The notes under the pieces: generated by a model
The model's input: the letters and a program-made list of their open reading frames with translations, nothing else
Told to the model about the DNA's origin: nothing
The model's database searches: none
Source of the DNA: Pseudomonadota bacterium
Lineage (GTDB): Bacteria; Pseudomonadota; Gammaproteobacteria; Burkholderiales; Burkholderiaceae_C
Direction of reading: 5' to 3'
Length of the DNA stretch: 22,910 nucleotides
Assembly (NCBI GenBank): GCA_023396625.1
Contig: JAEWVY010000042.1
Coordinates: 1-22,910, forward strand
Translations under genes and position numbers: made by a program
Shown here: positions 14,555 through 22,523 of the stretch, in pieces
How the letters are laid out: the number at the start of each line of letters is the position of its first letter
Position numbering within the stretch: the stretch's first letter is position 1

Positions 14555-16846
14555 TCAGGCGATCTTGAAGCGTGCCACCGACTGCCGCAACTCTTCCGCC
14601 ATCCGTGAAAGCTCGCGCACCTGGGTCGCGGTCGAGCGCGTCCCCTCGCCGGTTTGTTCCGTCACGGCAAAAATATGCTGGATATTGCCTGCCACTTCGT
14701 TGGCCGACACCGCCTCGTGGGAGGCTGAGGCAGAGATTTGCTCGATCAGTTCCGCCAGCTTGCGCGACACCCGGTCGATCTCGGACAAAGCCGTGCCGGC
14801 GTTGTCCGACAGTTTGGCCCCCTCGACCACACCCTGCGTCGACCGTTCCATGGCGGCCACGGCATCCTGCGTGTCCGTCTGAATGGCCTTCACCAGCGCC
14901 GAAATCTGCCGCGTGGCATCCGCAGAACGCTCGGCCAAGCGCTGCACTTCCTCCGCCACCACCGAGAACCCCCGCCCGGCTTCGCCTGCCGATGCCGCCT
15001 GAATGGCCGCATTGAGGGCCAGCACGTTGGTCTGTTCGGTAATGTCCGAAATCAGCTCTGTGATTTCGCCGATCTCCTGCGAAGACTCGCCCAGACGCTT
15101 GATGCGCTTGGACGTCTCCTGGATCTGGTCGCGGATGGCGTTCATGCCCCCGATCGCGTCTTGCACCGCCTGCAGACCCGACTCGGCGGCCTGCAGCGAG
15201 TGACGCGCAACGGATGCGGACTCCTGCGCCTGGGAGGACACCTGGTTGATTCGTGCGGCCATGTCCAGCACGGATTGGCCCGTTTCGCGAATCTCGCGAA
15301 GCTGTTCGGTTGACGCGGCCAGCAGTTCCGTGGAGGTGTTCTCCACCTGCGAGGTCGTCTGAGCCACCCGCGTTGCCGTGTTCTGGACGTTGCCCACCAG
15401 CAGGCGCAATTCCTCGACGGTGTAGTTCACGGAATCCGCGATGGCGCCGGTGATGTCTTCCGTCACCGTCGCTTCCTGCGTGAGATCGCCTTCGGCGACC
15501 GTCTGCAACTCGTTCATCAGCCGCAAAATGGCTGCCTGGTTCGCATCGTTGACGCGTTTGGCTTCCTGTTCCTGCCCCTGCGCTTCAATCCGTTGCCGCT
15601 CGGCGATCAACTGCCGCTGCCGGCTGTCCTGCAATTGCACGTAGGCCAATCCCCCCGCCCCAGCCAGCGCCAGAACCGCAGCCGCCACCAGCGCAGCCAG
15701 GGGACCGGCGCCCAAGCCCGTGCGTTCGGAGAGCTGGGCCTGGATGCCCTCAAGGCCTTTGCGCATGGCCTCGCTGTCCGTGAGGATGACCGTCTGCGCC
15801 TCACGCGCCGAGACCAGCCCCTGCAGGTTACCCAGAATGGCGCTGGCCTGGACCCGGGTGTCCTCGTAAAGCTTGAGAAGCGCCTCGAGACGCTCACGTG
15901 CTTGCGGGTCCTTGGTGCCCGTCAGTCGCAACTCCGGACTGCCGTCCAGCAAACCCTGCGCAATTTCCTTGAAAGAGTTCAGATCCTTGCCCAGCAGGAA
16001 CACTGCTTCCGGACTGACCCCTTCCATGGTCAGGAACTCGTTCGCCGACTTGCCGATCCGCTGGGTCAACATCACCAGTTGGCCTGCCGCCGAAATGTCG
16101 GTCGCCGGCGCACTTTGCTGCAGCTTGAGCGAAGAGACCGTTTCGGCAATTTCCAGAAGATCCGACGATTGGCGGTTGATGGTGCGCAGTGCGGCTCCCA
16201 CCTGGGTCAGGATCTTTTCCTGCTTCGTCACGATATCCTGGCTTTTCTCCGCGCGATCCACCATGGGCAAGATGGCATCGAGTCCGGCTCCGGTTTCACC
16301 GGACACACCCTCCAGGCCCAGTTCCGCGTCGCCATTCTTCAGGCCACGCACTGTTTTGGCCAGAACGCTCCCGCTCTCACGCACTTCCGGAAACGCCTGG
16401 GGACTCCCCACCAGCGCCTGAGAAACCGCCTTGGCAAGCCGTTGTGACTGCATCAGCGCCTGACCTGTTGCCCCCACCTGCCGAGCCACGGTGTCGGCCT
16501 GCCGAAGGGAGTAGAACGTCACCCCCGTCAGCACCAGCAGGGACAGGCCCAGAACAACAGCCAGAACGCGCTGGTGCTGCGCCGACGTGCGGGCTCCAAG
16601 CAGGGGCAGCGTCAGCAGGTCACCGGCCGCGCCTTCCTCGGTTTTCTCCACGCCAGCCACGGCAGCGACACCGGGATTCACGCGGCTTTCCGCGAAATCG
16701 GCCGTGCTCAGTTGCTCCGACTCCAGGGCTTGCGACCGGTCCTCTGTCATCGGGGCCACCGACACCGAGTCGTTCGTCGCAAGCTCGGGCGACGCCGCAT
16801 CCGGCTGCCTGCCGAGGAGTTTATTGAATTGATCGATGACGGACAT
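14555..16846 (-). CDS. pilJ: PilJ-type methyl-accepting chemotaxis protein
   Basis: A 763-residue inner-membrane receptor. About 93 mostly polar residues precede the first membrane segment (about 94-113). The periplasmic region (about 114-381) carries two PilJ-like helical repeats, near QSQRLAKAVSQALVG and QLVMLTQRIGKSANEFL. A second membrane segment lies at about 382-403, then a HAMP-like region with QTVAEGDLTQEATV near 448-461. The signalling domain has the highly conserved hairpin around 601-640 (ITEQTNVLALNAAIQAAS, then GEAGRGFSVVAEEVQRLAER). No C-terminal CheR-binding pentapeptide is present; the protein ends in FKIA. The start ATG at 16846 has GGAAGG 8 nt upstream; the frame is open to 17056 but that part is out-of-frame pilI. 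The protein should sense pilin or surface-related cues and control ChpA. Confidence 0.95.
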   Translation of the reverse strand: MSVIDQFNKLLGRQPDAASPELATNDSVSVAPMTEDRSQALESEQLSTADFAESRVNPGVAAVAGVEKTEEGAAGDLLTLPLLGARTSAQHQRVLAVVLGLSLLVLTGVTFYSLRQADTVARQVGATGQALMQSQRLAKAVSQALVGSPQAFPEVRESGSVLAKTVRGLKNGDAELGLEGVSGETGAGLDAILPMVDRAEKSQDIVTKQEKILTQVGAALRTINRQSSDLLEIAETVSSLKLQQSAPATDISAAGQLVMLTQRIGKSANEFLTMEGVSPEAVFLLGKDLNSFKEIAQGLLDGSPELRLTGTKDPQARERLEALLKLYEDTRVQASAILGNLQGLVSAREAQTVILTDSEAMRKGLEGIQAQLSERTGLGAGPLAALVAAAVLALAGAGGLAYVQLQDSRQRQLIAERQRIEAQGQEQEAKRVNDANQAAILRLMNELQTVAEGDLTQEATVTEDITGAIADSVNYTVEELRLLVGNVQNTATRVAQTTSQVENTSTELLAASTEQLREIRETGQSVLDMAARINQVSSQAQESASVARHSLQAAESGLQAVQDAIGGMNAIRDQIQETSKRIKRLGESSQEIGEITELISDITEQTNVLALNAAIQAASAGEAGRGFSVVAEEVQRLAERSADATRQISALVKAIQTDTQDAVAAMERSTQGVVEGAKLSDNAGTALSEIDRVSRKLAELIEQISASASHEAVSANEVAGNIQHIFAVTEQTGEGTRSTATQVRELSRMAEELRQSVARFKIA

Positions 16847-16866
16847 GTTGACGACCTTCCAAGGGT

Positions 16867-17397
16867 TCAAGCACTGATGCTTAGAAAAGGGGGATACAGG
16901 GACAGGCCTTGCAGATTGATTTCCTGCCATTCGGCCCCATCCCGGTCGGTGTAAATATGACCGAGGTAGTTCGGCGCGTCGACAGGCGGAGAAGCGGAAG
17001 CCGTGAAAGTCTCCACGCTTTTGAGGCCGGCAAGCTTGTCCACCAGCAAGGCGCAATTGACATTGAGCGCATCGTTCAGCGCCACCAGCCGGCTTTGGCC
17101 TTGGGACAGTTCATTGCGCACGGATGCCGCCGCGCCGCGAATAAAGGCGCCCAGATCGACCACCCCGCTCACCCCTCCCCGCAAATTGGCCACGCCCACG
17201 AACCAGGGCTTGGCATGGGGTACGGGGTGGACCGTCGTCCAGGGGAAAATCTCCCCGGCGTGGTTCAGAGGGAAGAGGTATTTCCCGCCACCTGCTTCCA
17301 CGGCCAGCCAAGACGCCGCGCTGCCTGAAGCGCGCGCTTCCTGCAACCGGCTGGCGAGACGACTTTGAAAAGCGCGGAGTGCTTCGCGGCTCGCCAT
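16867..17397 (-). CDS. pilI: PilI, CheW-like coupling protein
   Basis: A 176-residue CheW-fold adaptor expected to link PilJ to the ChpA kinase. The conserved strand-turn elements are visible: FPLNHAGEIFPW (42-53), VGVANLRGGVSGVVDLGAFI (67-86) and NCALLVDKLAGL (114-125). It is somewhat longer than minimal CheW because of an N-terminal helix (about 1-27). It starts 4 nt after the pilH stop and ends 20 nt before pilJ, so the genes are cotranscribed. The ribosome binding site is weak and overlaps the pilH 3' end, which suggests translational coupling. Confidence 0.92.
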   Translation of the reverse strand: MASREALRAFQSRLASRLQEARASGSAASWLAVEAGGGKYLFPLNHAGEIFPWTTVHPVPHAKPWFVGVANLRGGVSGVVDLGAFIRGAAASVRNELSQGQSRLVALNDALNVNCALLVDKLAGLKSVETFTASASPPVDAPNYLGHIYTDRDGAEWQEINLQGLSLYPPFLSISA

Positions 17398-17401
17398 GGG
17401 C

Positions 17402-17767
17402 TCAGCTCAAGGCCTTGATTTTCGCCAGCAGGTCTGCCGCGTCGACAGGCTTGGTGACATAGTCCTTGGCGCCTTGGCGCATACCCCACACCCGGTCGGT
17501 TTCCTGACTCTTGCTGGTGCACATGATGATGGGAACATCGGAATACAGAGGGTCCCGGGAAATGGCGCGTGTCAACTGGAACCCATTCTGACCAGGCATC
17601 ACCACGTCCATCAGAATGAGATCCGGCTTCTCCTCGCCCAGCCGGCGCATGGCGTCTTCCGCGTTTTCAGCCGTTTTCACGGCAAACCCGTGCTTGCGCA
17701 GCAAATCGGACAAGAACATCAACTCGGTCTTCGAATCATCGACGACCAACACCTTCCGGATGGACAT
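17402..17767 (-). CDS. pilH: PilH, CheY-like response regulator
   Basis: A single-domain receiver of 121 residues. The acidic pocket is D10/D11 in VLVVDDSKTE, the phospho-acceptor is Asp54 in LILMDVVMPGQNG, and the conserved lysine is in YVTKPVD near the C-terminus. There is no output domain, so it works by protein contact, by analogy with PilH of Pseudomonas twitching motility. ATG at 17767 has AGGAG about 7 nt upstream and shares one base with the pilG stop (TGATG). A GTG one codon earlier is less likely. Confidence 0.94.
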   Translation of the reverse strand: MSIRKVLVVDDSKTELMFLSDLLRKHGFAVKTAENAEDAMRRLGEEKPDLILMDVVMPGQNGFQLTRAISRDPLYSDVPIIMCTSKSQETDRVWGMRQGAKDYVTKPVDAADLLAKIKALS

Positions 17768-18159
17768 CACGCTACTCCTAGATTGACTGAACCAAACTGC
17801 TTGACTGCCTGCAGCAGCTGGTCTTTTGTAAATGGCTTGGTCAGATAGTCTTGCGAACCCACCATCCGACCACGCGCCTTGTCAAAGACGCCATCCTTGG
17901 AAGACAACATCACGACCGGAACTGTGGAAAATTTCACGTTTTTCTTTATAATCGCGCAGGTCTGGTACCCATCGAGACGCGGCATCAGGATGTCGCAAAA
18001 GATGATGTCAGGGTGGTAATCGTTGACTTTGGCAAGCGCGTCGAAGCCGTCTTCAGCCAGCAGCACGTCGTGCCCCCCCTGCTTCAGAAAGATTTCCGCG
18101 CTGCGTCGAATGGTGTTGCTGTCATCGATGACCAACACCTTGTACCCGGATCCGGTCAT
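17767..18159 (-). CDS. pilG: PilG, CheY-like response regulator
   Basis: A 130-residue receiver protein. The acidic pair is D12/D13 in VLVIDDSNTIRRS, the phospho-acceptor is Asp56 in IIFCDILMPRLDGYQT and the lysine lies in YLTKPFTK. The SNTIRRSAE segment and the extended C-terminal helix are typical of PilG. It is expected to receive phosphate from ChpA and promote pilus extension. Start choice: ATG at 18159; a GTG two codons upstream has GGGAG 9 nt before it and is nearly as good. It is the first pil gene of the cluster, 70 nt after the rubredoxin gene. Confidence 0.94.
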   Translation of the reverse strand: MTGSGYKVLVIDDSNTIRRSAEIFLKQGGHDVLLAEDGFDALAKVNDYHPDIIFCDILMPRLDGYQTCAIIKKNVKFSTVPVVMLSSKDGVFDKARGRMVGSQDYLTKPFTKDQLLQAVKQFGSVNLGVA

Positions 18160-18229
18160 ACTCACGTCGCTGCTCTCCCGGCTGTGTCTGCATCCTGCGC
18201 CAACAGGCGACAGGCTTCGCATTGGCTAC

Positions 18230-18403
18230 TCAAATTTCAACCATCTCGAAGTCTTCCTTGCGGGCACCGCACTCCGGACAAGTCCAGTTCATGGGCACAG
18301 CCTCCCAGGGGGTGCCCGGCGCGACGCCATGCTCTGGGTCACCTACTGCCTCGTCATAGATCCATCCGCAAATCAGGCACATCCACGTCTTCGATTGAGT
18401 CAC
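18230..18403 (-). CDS. Rubredoxin
   Basis: A 57-residue iron protein in a short frame. The two Cys knuckles that bind a single iron are clear: CLIC near residues 9-12 and CPEC near 42-45. The family signature follows in the segment WTCPECGARKEDFEMVEI at the C-terminus, with the WIYDEAVGDPEHGVAPGT loop between. The start is GTG at 18403, giving an N-terminus MTQSKTWMC like other rubredoxins; AAGG lies about 11 nt upstream. An internal ATG seven codons later would remove the first strand. It heads the pil gene cluster on the same strand and is divergent from thiD. It probably carries single electrons in the cytoplasm; its partner cannot be named from this window. Confidence 0.93.
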   Translation of the reverse strand: MTQSKTWMCLICGWIYDEAVGDPEHGVAPGTPWEAVPMNWTCPECGARKEDFEMVEI

Positions 18404-18497
18404 AGCTTAAAAGGCCTTCACATAGAATGCAACGATTGTATCGACGCTCGTGGACCGCTCAGGGCTTGCACGAGGCCTCGCGGGCGCATTCCAGCCT
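18404..18497. promoter_or_regulatory. Divergent promoter region between rubredoxin-pil cluster and thiD-hemL
   Basis: This 94-bp gap must hold promoters for both directions. On the minus strand TACAAT (18440-18435) is a good -10 match about 32 nt before the rubredoxin GTG, although no matching -35 is evident. It lies in the small palindrome CGAT-TGT-ATCG (18433-18443). No clear plus-strand promoter was found. Confidence 0.35.
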
Positions 18498-19427
18498 ATG
18501 ACTTACCCCAATCCGCCCACGGATACCGACACCTCCCCCCGGGCTGAAGACGATGACACACCGCCTTGTGTGCTGGTGTTCAATGCAAGCGACCCCAGCG
18601 GCGCAGGCGGGCTGTCCGCGGATGTGCTGGCCATCACCTCCGTCGGCGCGCATGCGCTGCCTGTGGTCACGGGCGCACTGGCGCGCGACACGACCGGTGT
18701 CTTCGATTTTTTTCCTCTTGAGGAAGACGCCGTCACAGAGCAGACCCGGGCCATTCTCGAGGACGCCAGCGCCAAGGTGATCAAGGTCGGTTTTGCCGGC
18801 AGTCCCGAGAACCTCAGCGCCATCGCCGAACTCGCCAGCGACTACGCGGACATCCCCGTGATCGCGTGGATGCCTGACCTCTCCTGGTGGGATGAAACCC
18901 GGATCGACCAATACCAGGACGCATTTCGCGAATTGCTGCTGCCACAAACCACCGTGTTGGTTGGAAACCACAGCACCTTGTCGCGATGGCTGCTTCCCGA
19001 TTGGTCCGGCAAGAGAAATCCCACGCCCCGTGATCTGGCGCGGGCGGCATCGGAGATGGGGGTGTCCTACACCCTGGTCACTGGCATCGTTCTCGCGGAC
19101 TCGTTCCTGGACAACGTGCTGGCCACGCCACAAAGCACACTGGGCAGTGAAAAATTCGAGCGCTTCGACGCCGCGTTCATCGGCGCCGGAGACACGGTGT
19201 CCGCCGCGCTCGCGGCGCTGGTAGCCACCGGCAGCGACTTGGTGGCCGCGGTCAGCGAGGCACTGCACTACCTCGACCGCAGTCTCGACGCGGGATTTCG
19301 CCCCGGGATGGGCAGCATCGTGCCCGATCGACTGTTCTGGGCGCAACCTGATGACGACCCCTCCCACGACGACGGCATGACCCTGCCGGACATTCTGGAC
19401 ATCCCTTTCAATGAAACCAAGCACTAG
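18498..19427 (+). CDS. thiD: Hydroxymethylpyrimidine kinase / phosphomethylpyrimidine kinase-like protein (ThiD family)
   Basis: A 309-residue ribokinase-fold kinase of the thiamine pathway, expected to phosphorylate 4-amino-5-hydroxymethyl-2-methylpyrimidine. The substrate-end motif ASDPSGAGGLSAD is at 30-42, followed by VGAHALPVVTGAL (49-61) and KVGFAGS near 96-102. The anion-hole motif reads F-I-G-A-G-D-T-V-S with Asp232, whereas E. coli/Salmonella ThiD have GTGC with a catalytic Cys. The acidic N-terminal tail (about 1-23) and C-terminal tail are longer than usual. ATG at 18498 is chosen; a GTG at 18450 is possible but adds unrelated sequence. Its 3' end overlaps hemL by 17 nt, so the two are cotranscribed. 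Pyridoxal kinase-like activity is an alternative. Confidence 0.85.
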   Translation: MTYPNPPTDTDTSPRAEDDDTPPCVLVFNASDPSGAGGLSADVLAITSVGAHALPVVTGALARDTTGVFDFFPLEEDAVTEQTRAILEDASAKVIKVGFAGSPENLSAIAELASDYADIPVIAWMPDLSWWDETRIDQYQDAFRELLLPQTTVLVGNHSTLSRWLLPDWSGKRNPTPRDLARAASEMGVSYTLVTGIVLADSFLDNVLATPQSTLGSEKFERFDAAFIGAGDTVSAALAALVATGSDLVAAVSEALHYLDRSLDAGFRPGMGSIVPDRLFWAQPDDDPSHDDGMTLPDILDIPFNETKH

Positions 19428-20736
19428 CCCGCCTTCCGACGCCAACGCCCAATTGTTCGAACGCGCCCGCCAGGTCATTCCCGGCGGCGTGAATTCACCC
19501 GTGCGCGCCTTCCGCGCCGTTGGAGGAACACCACGCTTCATCACCCGGGCACAGGGCGCCTACCTTTGGGATGCCTGCGGGCAGCGCCACATCGATTACA
19601 TCGGCTCCTGGGGGCCCATGATCCTCGGCCATGGACACCCTGCCGTGCTTGAAGCCGTGCAGAAGGCCGCCATGGACGGCCTTTCCTTCGGCGCGCCGAC
19701 CGAGCGGGAAATCGAATTGGCCGAGGCCATCATCGCCCAGGTGCCGTCATTGGAAATGGTCCGCCTGGTCAGTTCCGGCACCGAGGCGGCGATGAGCGCG
19801 ATTCGCCTCGCGCGCGGCGCGACCGGGCGCAACAAGCTCATCAAGTTCGAAGGCTGTTATCACGGCCACGCCGATGCGCTGCTCGTGAAGGCCGGCTCTG
19901 GCCTCGCCACTTTTGGCAACCCGACGAGTGCCGGCGTGCCCGCCGAGGTCGTGAAAGACACGCTGGTGCTCGAGTACAACCACCTCCAGCAGCTCGAGGA
20001 GTGCTTTGCCCTGCACGGCAGGGACATCGCCTGCCTGATGATCGAGCCCATCGCCGGCAACATGAATTTTGTACGCGCCTCACTCCCCTTCATGCGTCGC
20101 TGCCGGGAGCTTTGCGACGCGCATGGCGCCTTGCTGGTGTTCGATGAAGTCATGACGGGTTTTCGTGTCGCCCTCGGGGGCGCGCAAAGCGTGTATGCGC
20201 GAGCGCTGCCGGGCTTCCAGCCCGACCTGACGGTGATGGGAAAGGTCATTGGCGGCGGCATGCCGTTGGCCGCCTTCGGCGGACCGCGCGCCCTCATGGA
20301 ACAGATGGCCCCTCTGGGCCCGGTCTATCAGGCCGGCACCCTGTCGGGCAATCCGGTCGCCACGGCATGCGGCCTGGCCACCCTGCGTGAAATCGGCAAG
20401 CCCGGCTTCTTCGGCGAACTCTCCCGCAAGACCCGCACGCTGATCGACGGCCTGAAAGCCGCCGCCGCCGCGGAGGGGGTGCCCTTCAGCGCGGACAGCG
20501 AAGGCGGCATGTTTGGCTTCTTCCTGCTGCCGCAACTGCCGCGGAACTACGCTGAGGTCATGAAGACCGACGGGCCGAAATTCAACACCCTGTTCCATGG
20601 CCTGCTCGACCGGGGCGTCTACATCGCCCCCGCACTCTACGAAGCCGGTTTTGTCAGCGCCGCACACAGCCCCGAAGACATCGCACAGACCATCGAAGCG
20701 GCTCGGGAAGTTTTCCACGAAATTCAAAAAGCATAG
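19411..20736 (+). CDS. hemL: Glutamate-1-semialdehyde 2,1-aminomutase
   Basis: A 441-residue PLP enzyme that converts glutamate-1-semialdehyde to 5-aminolevulinate, the C5 route of haem synthesis. The N-terminus has the family segment VIPGGVNSPVRAFRAVGGTP. SSGTEAAMSAIRLARG at 121-136 binds the cofactor phosphate, Asp245 (LLVFDEVMTGFR) contacts the pyridine nitrogen, and Lys278 (TVMGKVIGGGMPL) is the Schiff-base lysine. GTLSGNP follows near 340. Length and motifs are fully typical. The start lies inside the 3' end of thiD without a clear ribosome binding site, which suggests translational coupling. A small stem (CCAGT/ACTGG at 20747-20760) follows the stop but has no T run. Confidence 0.97.
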   Translation: MKPSTSPPSDANAQLFERARQVIPGGVNSPVRAFRAVGGTPRFITRAQGAYLWDACGQRHIDYIGSWGPMILGHGHPAVLEAVQKAAMDGLSFGAPTEREIELAEAIIAQVPSLEMVRLVSSGTEAAMSAIRLARGATGRNKLIKFEGCYHGHADALLVKAGSGLATFGNPTSAGVPAEVVKDTLVLEYNHLQQLEECFALHGRDIACLMIEPIAGNMNFVRASLPFMRRCRELCDAHGALLVFDEVMTGFRVALGGAQSVYARALPGFQPDLTVMGKVIGGGMPLAAFGGPRALMEQMAPLGPVYQAGTLSGNPVATACGLATLREIGKPGFFGELSRKTRTLIDGLKAAAAAEGVPFSADSEGGMFGFFLLPQLPRNYAEVMKTDGPKFNTLFHGLLDRGVYIAPALYEAGFVSAAHSPEDIAQTIEAAREVFHEIQKA

Positions 20737-20823
20737 CTAACTATGACCAGTTCACACTGGGAAAAGCGAATTTCTTTGCAAATTTCTTCACGCCGAATGG
20801 GCAGCACCTGGTCTGGCGGTCAC

Positions 20824-21948
20824 TCATGACGCGCTGTCCTGGCTGAGCAGCCAGGCGATTTTTCCTTTGTCCGCCACGCCCAGTTTGAGGTAGGCATTGC
20901 GGAGATGGTGCTTGACGGTGGCCGGCGACAGGTCGAGCCGGCGTGCCACCTCCTTGTAGGTCAAGCCGCTGGCGAACAGTCCCGTGACCTGGCGCTCCTT
21001 CGGTGTCAGATCCGCGACCGGGGAACGTTTCCTCACCTGAATCACCACGAGTTCCGCGACATGCCGGACCTCCACGGTGATCCGGCTGCCGACGAAACCC
21101 GATTTTCCGGTGCCCGAGGGACCCAGCGCGATTTCCGGCGGCAGCACCGGCCCCGTCCAGTCGGGCCACTCCATCCGCATGAAATCGGCCAGCGTGCGCT
21201 CCGCGAATTGGAGCGTGCCGAACCCATCGCAGAGGGCCATGGCACTTCGCACAGGCCCCATGCCCGCCTTGATTTGCGCGATCTGATGGATCCGATTCAG
21301 GTTGGTGGCCGAGGCGATGTGGGGCATCACGGCCGCCACGAAGGTCACGTCATCTTCCGAGAAAGGGCGGCTCACGTCGCGCCGGTAAAGTGAAAGAAAG
21401 GCATGCAGTCCCAGAATGGGATCGTCGGCGAAACAGACCAGGGCGTGCGCCAACGCGTATTTCCGGACATAGGCCCGGAACGCCGCTGTCATGCGCGCGT
21501 CGTCAACGGACATGCGCAGCGGTTGGCCTGACCTCGCCATGAGGCGGCCTGCCAGGGGGTCCTCCAGCTTGAGCCGCTCCCAGTCCAGGGCGCATTCCAG
21601 AGGCAGGCGATAGAGACAGCTGTTGTGCATCACCGGCCCCCCCGGGGTCAGCGCCGCGCGCCCGACCCATCCCGAATCGAAGGCAATGCCCCGCTGCAGC
21701 AGGTCGAACAGCCGTGGCTCGAACTCGTCGATCGGGGTGTCCAGTGCCAGTGGATACAGGTCCAGCAGCACGCCTCCCAGCGCCGCCACGGGCGAATCGA
21801 ACGGACGCGCCACGGCCACCGGGCCGTGGTCAGCCGGACCGGCGCGCGCAACACGGCAGAACGGCCACCACGCTGCGGTCAATTCTGGATCGGACTCGGA
21901 CACCCTCGGTGCGTCCGCGGGAAGAGAAGACACGTGCGCATTGAACAT
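20824..21948 (-). CDS. LuxR-type helix-turn-helix transcriptional regulator
   Basis: About 374 residues. The C-terminal LuxR/FixJ DNA-binding domain is clear at about 313-365: LTPKERQVTGLFASGLTYKE, then ARRLDLSPATVKHHLRNAYLKLGV. The N-terminal ~300 residues show no motif that I can name; segments such as FSEDDVTFVAAVMPHIASA look like the end of a GAF/PAS-like sensor. The start is uncertain: ATG at 21948 has no clear ribosome binding site, and ATG at 21996 has GGAGG directly abutting it, which is too close. The gene is divergent from the SnoaL-like and amidase genes and may regulate them (inference from position). It converges on hemL across 87 nt. Confidence 0.85.
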   Translation of the reverse strand: MFNAHVSSLPADAPRVSESDPELTAAWWPFCRVARAGPADHGPVAVARPFDSPVAALGGVLLDLYPLALDTPIDEFEPRLFDLLQRGIAFDSGWVGRAALTPGGPVMHNSCLYRLPLECALDWERLKLEDPLAGRLMARSGQPLRMSVDDARMTAAFRAYVRKYALAHALVCFADDPILGLHAFLSLYRRDVSRPFSEDDVTFVAAVMPHIASATNLNRIHQIAQIKAGMGPVRSAMALCDGFGTLQFAERTLADFMRMEWPDWTGPVLPPEIALGPSGTGKSGFVGSRITVEVRHVAELVVIQVRKRSPVADLTPKERQVTGLFASGLTYKEVARRLDLSPATVKHHLRNAYLKLGVADKGKIAWLLSQDSAS

Positions 21949-22067
21949 GGCGAGAAATACGCCGTCAAGCCTGCCCCGCGCCACGGCCCGGGACATCCTC
22001 CATTTGGACGATGGCCTCCGCGGGAGCTCCTGCCTAGACTGCGTTCATGCCTTTTCCAGGAGCCACC
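21949..22067. promoter_or_regulatory. Divergent region between LuxR-type regulator and SnoaL-like/amidase genes
   Basis: This 119-bp gap should hold both promoters. A near-palindrome, GCGGGAGCTCCTGC (one mismatch per arm, core GGAGCTCC at 22024-22031 approximately), is the only symmetric element noticed. No convincing -35/-10 pair was found. Confidence 0.3.
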
Positions 22068-22478
22068 ATGGTCACGCAAGTCTCGAAAATCGGCCACCTC
22101 AGCACCGAGTCGGAAGCCATCCTCACGCTGGAACACCAATGGTGCGACAAGGTCCGGACACAGGATGTGGAATGGATCGTGAATCTTTTTTCTGACCAGG
22201 GCCGGGTGCACCCTCCCGGCGCCGACCCCGTCGTGGGCACGGAAGCACTCCGGGCCTTTTGGCGGGAGATGGCCCACACAGCGGGCCTGTCCGTCTCCTG
22301 GTGGCCCACCCTGGTGCATGTCTCGACCGCTGGCGACATGGCCTATGACGTGGGTGCGGCCTCGACGACCCTGCCCGATGGGCGCACCATGGCGGGGAAA
22401 TACCTCGTGGTCTGGGTGCGGCAAAACGGCCAGTGGAAAGTGGCCGTCGACATGTTCAGCCCGAACACCATGCCCTGA
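22068..22478 (+). CDS. SnoaL-like / DUF4440 (NTF2-fold) protein of unknown function
   Basis: A 136-residue protein with the pattern of the NTF2-like DUF4440 group. An N-terminal helix with ILTLEHQWCDKVRTQDVEWI is followed by FSDQGRVHPPGADPVVGTEALRAFW, and the end has strands KYLVVWVRQNGQWKVAVDMFSPN. Members range from small enzymes to stress-related proteins, so the substrate cannot be predicted. ATG at 22068 is chosen because AGGAG lies 6 nt upstream; an ATG at 22047 in frame lacks one. No signal peptide is present, so it is probably cytoplasmic. The amidase gene follows after 45 nt on the same strand, so they may act on the same compound (inference). Confidence 0.85.
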   Translation: MVTQVSKIGHLSTESEAILTLEHQWCDKVRTQDVEWIVNLFSDQGRVHPPGADPVVGTEALRAFWREMAHTAGLSVSWWPTLVHVSTAGDMAYDVGAASTTLPDGRTMAGKYLVVWVRQNGQWKVAVDMFSPNTMP

Positions 22479-22523
22479 ATCCCCGCCGGAGTCCGGATTC
22501 CCTCACCAAGCAAGGAGCATTCA

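Noticed and set aside
18459..19544. 361-codon open frame opposite thiD
   Set aside because: No recognisable domain, and it covers a gene with clear kinase motifs on the other strand.
20747..20760. Stem CCAGT-TCAC-ACTGG after hemL as an intrinsic terminator
   Set aside because: The stem is short and followed by GAAAAG rather than a T run.
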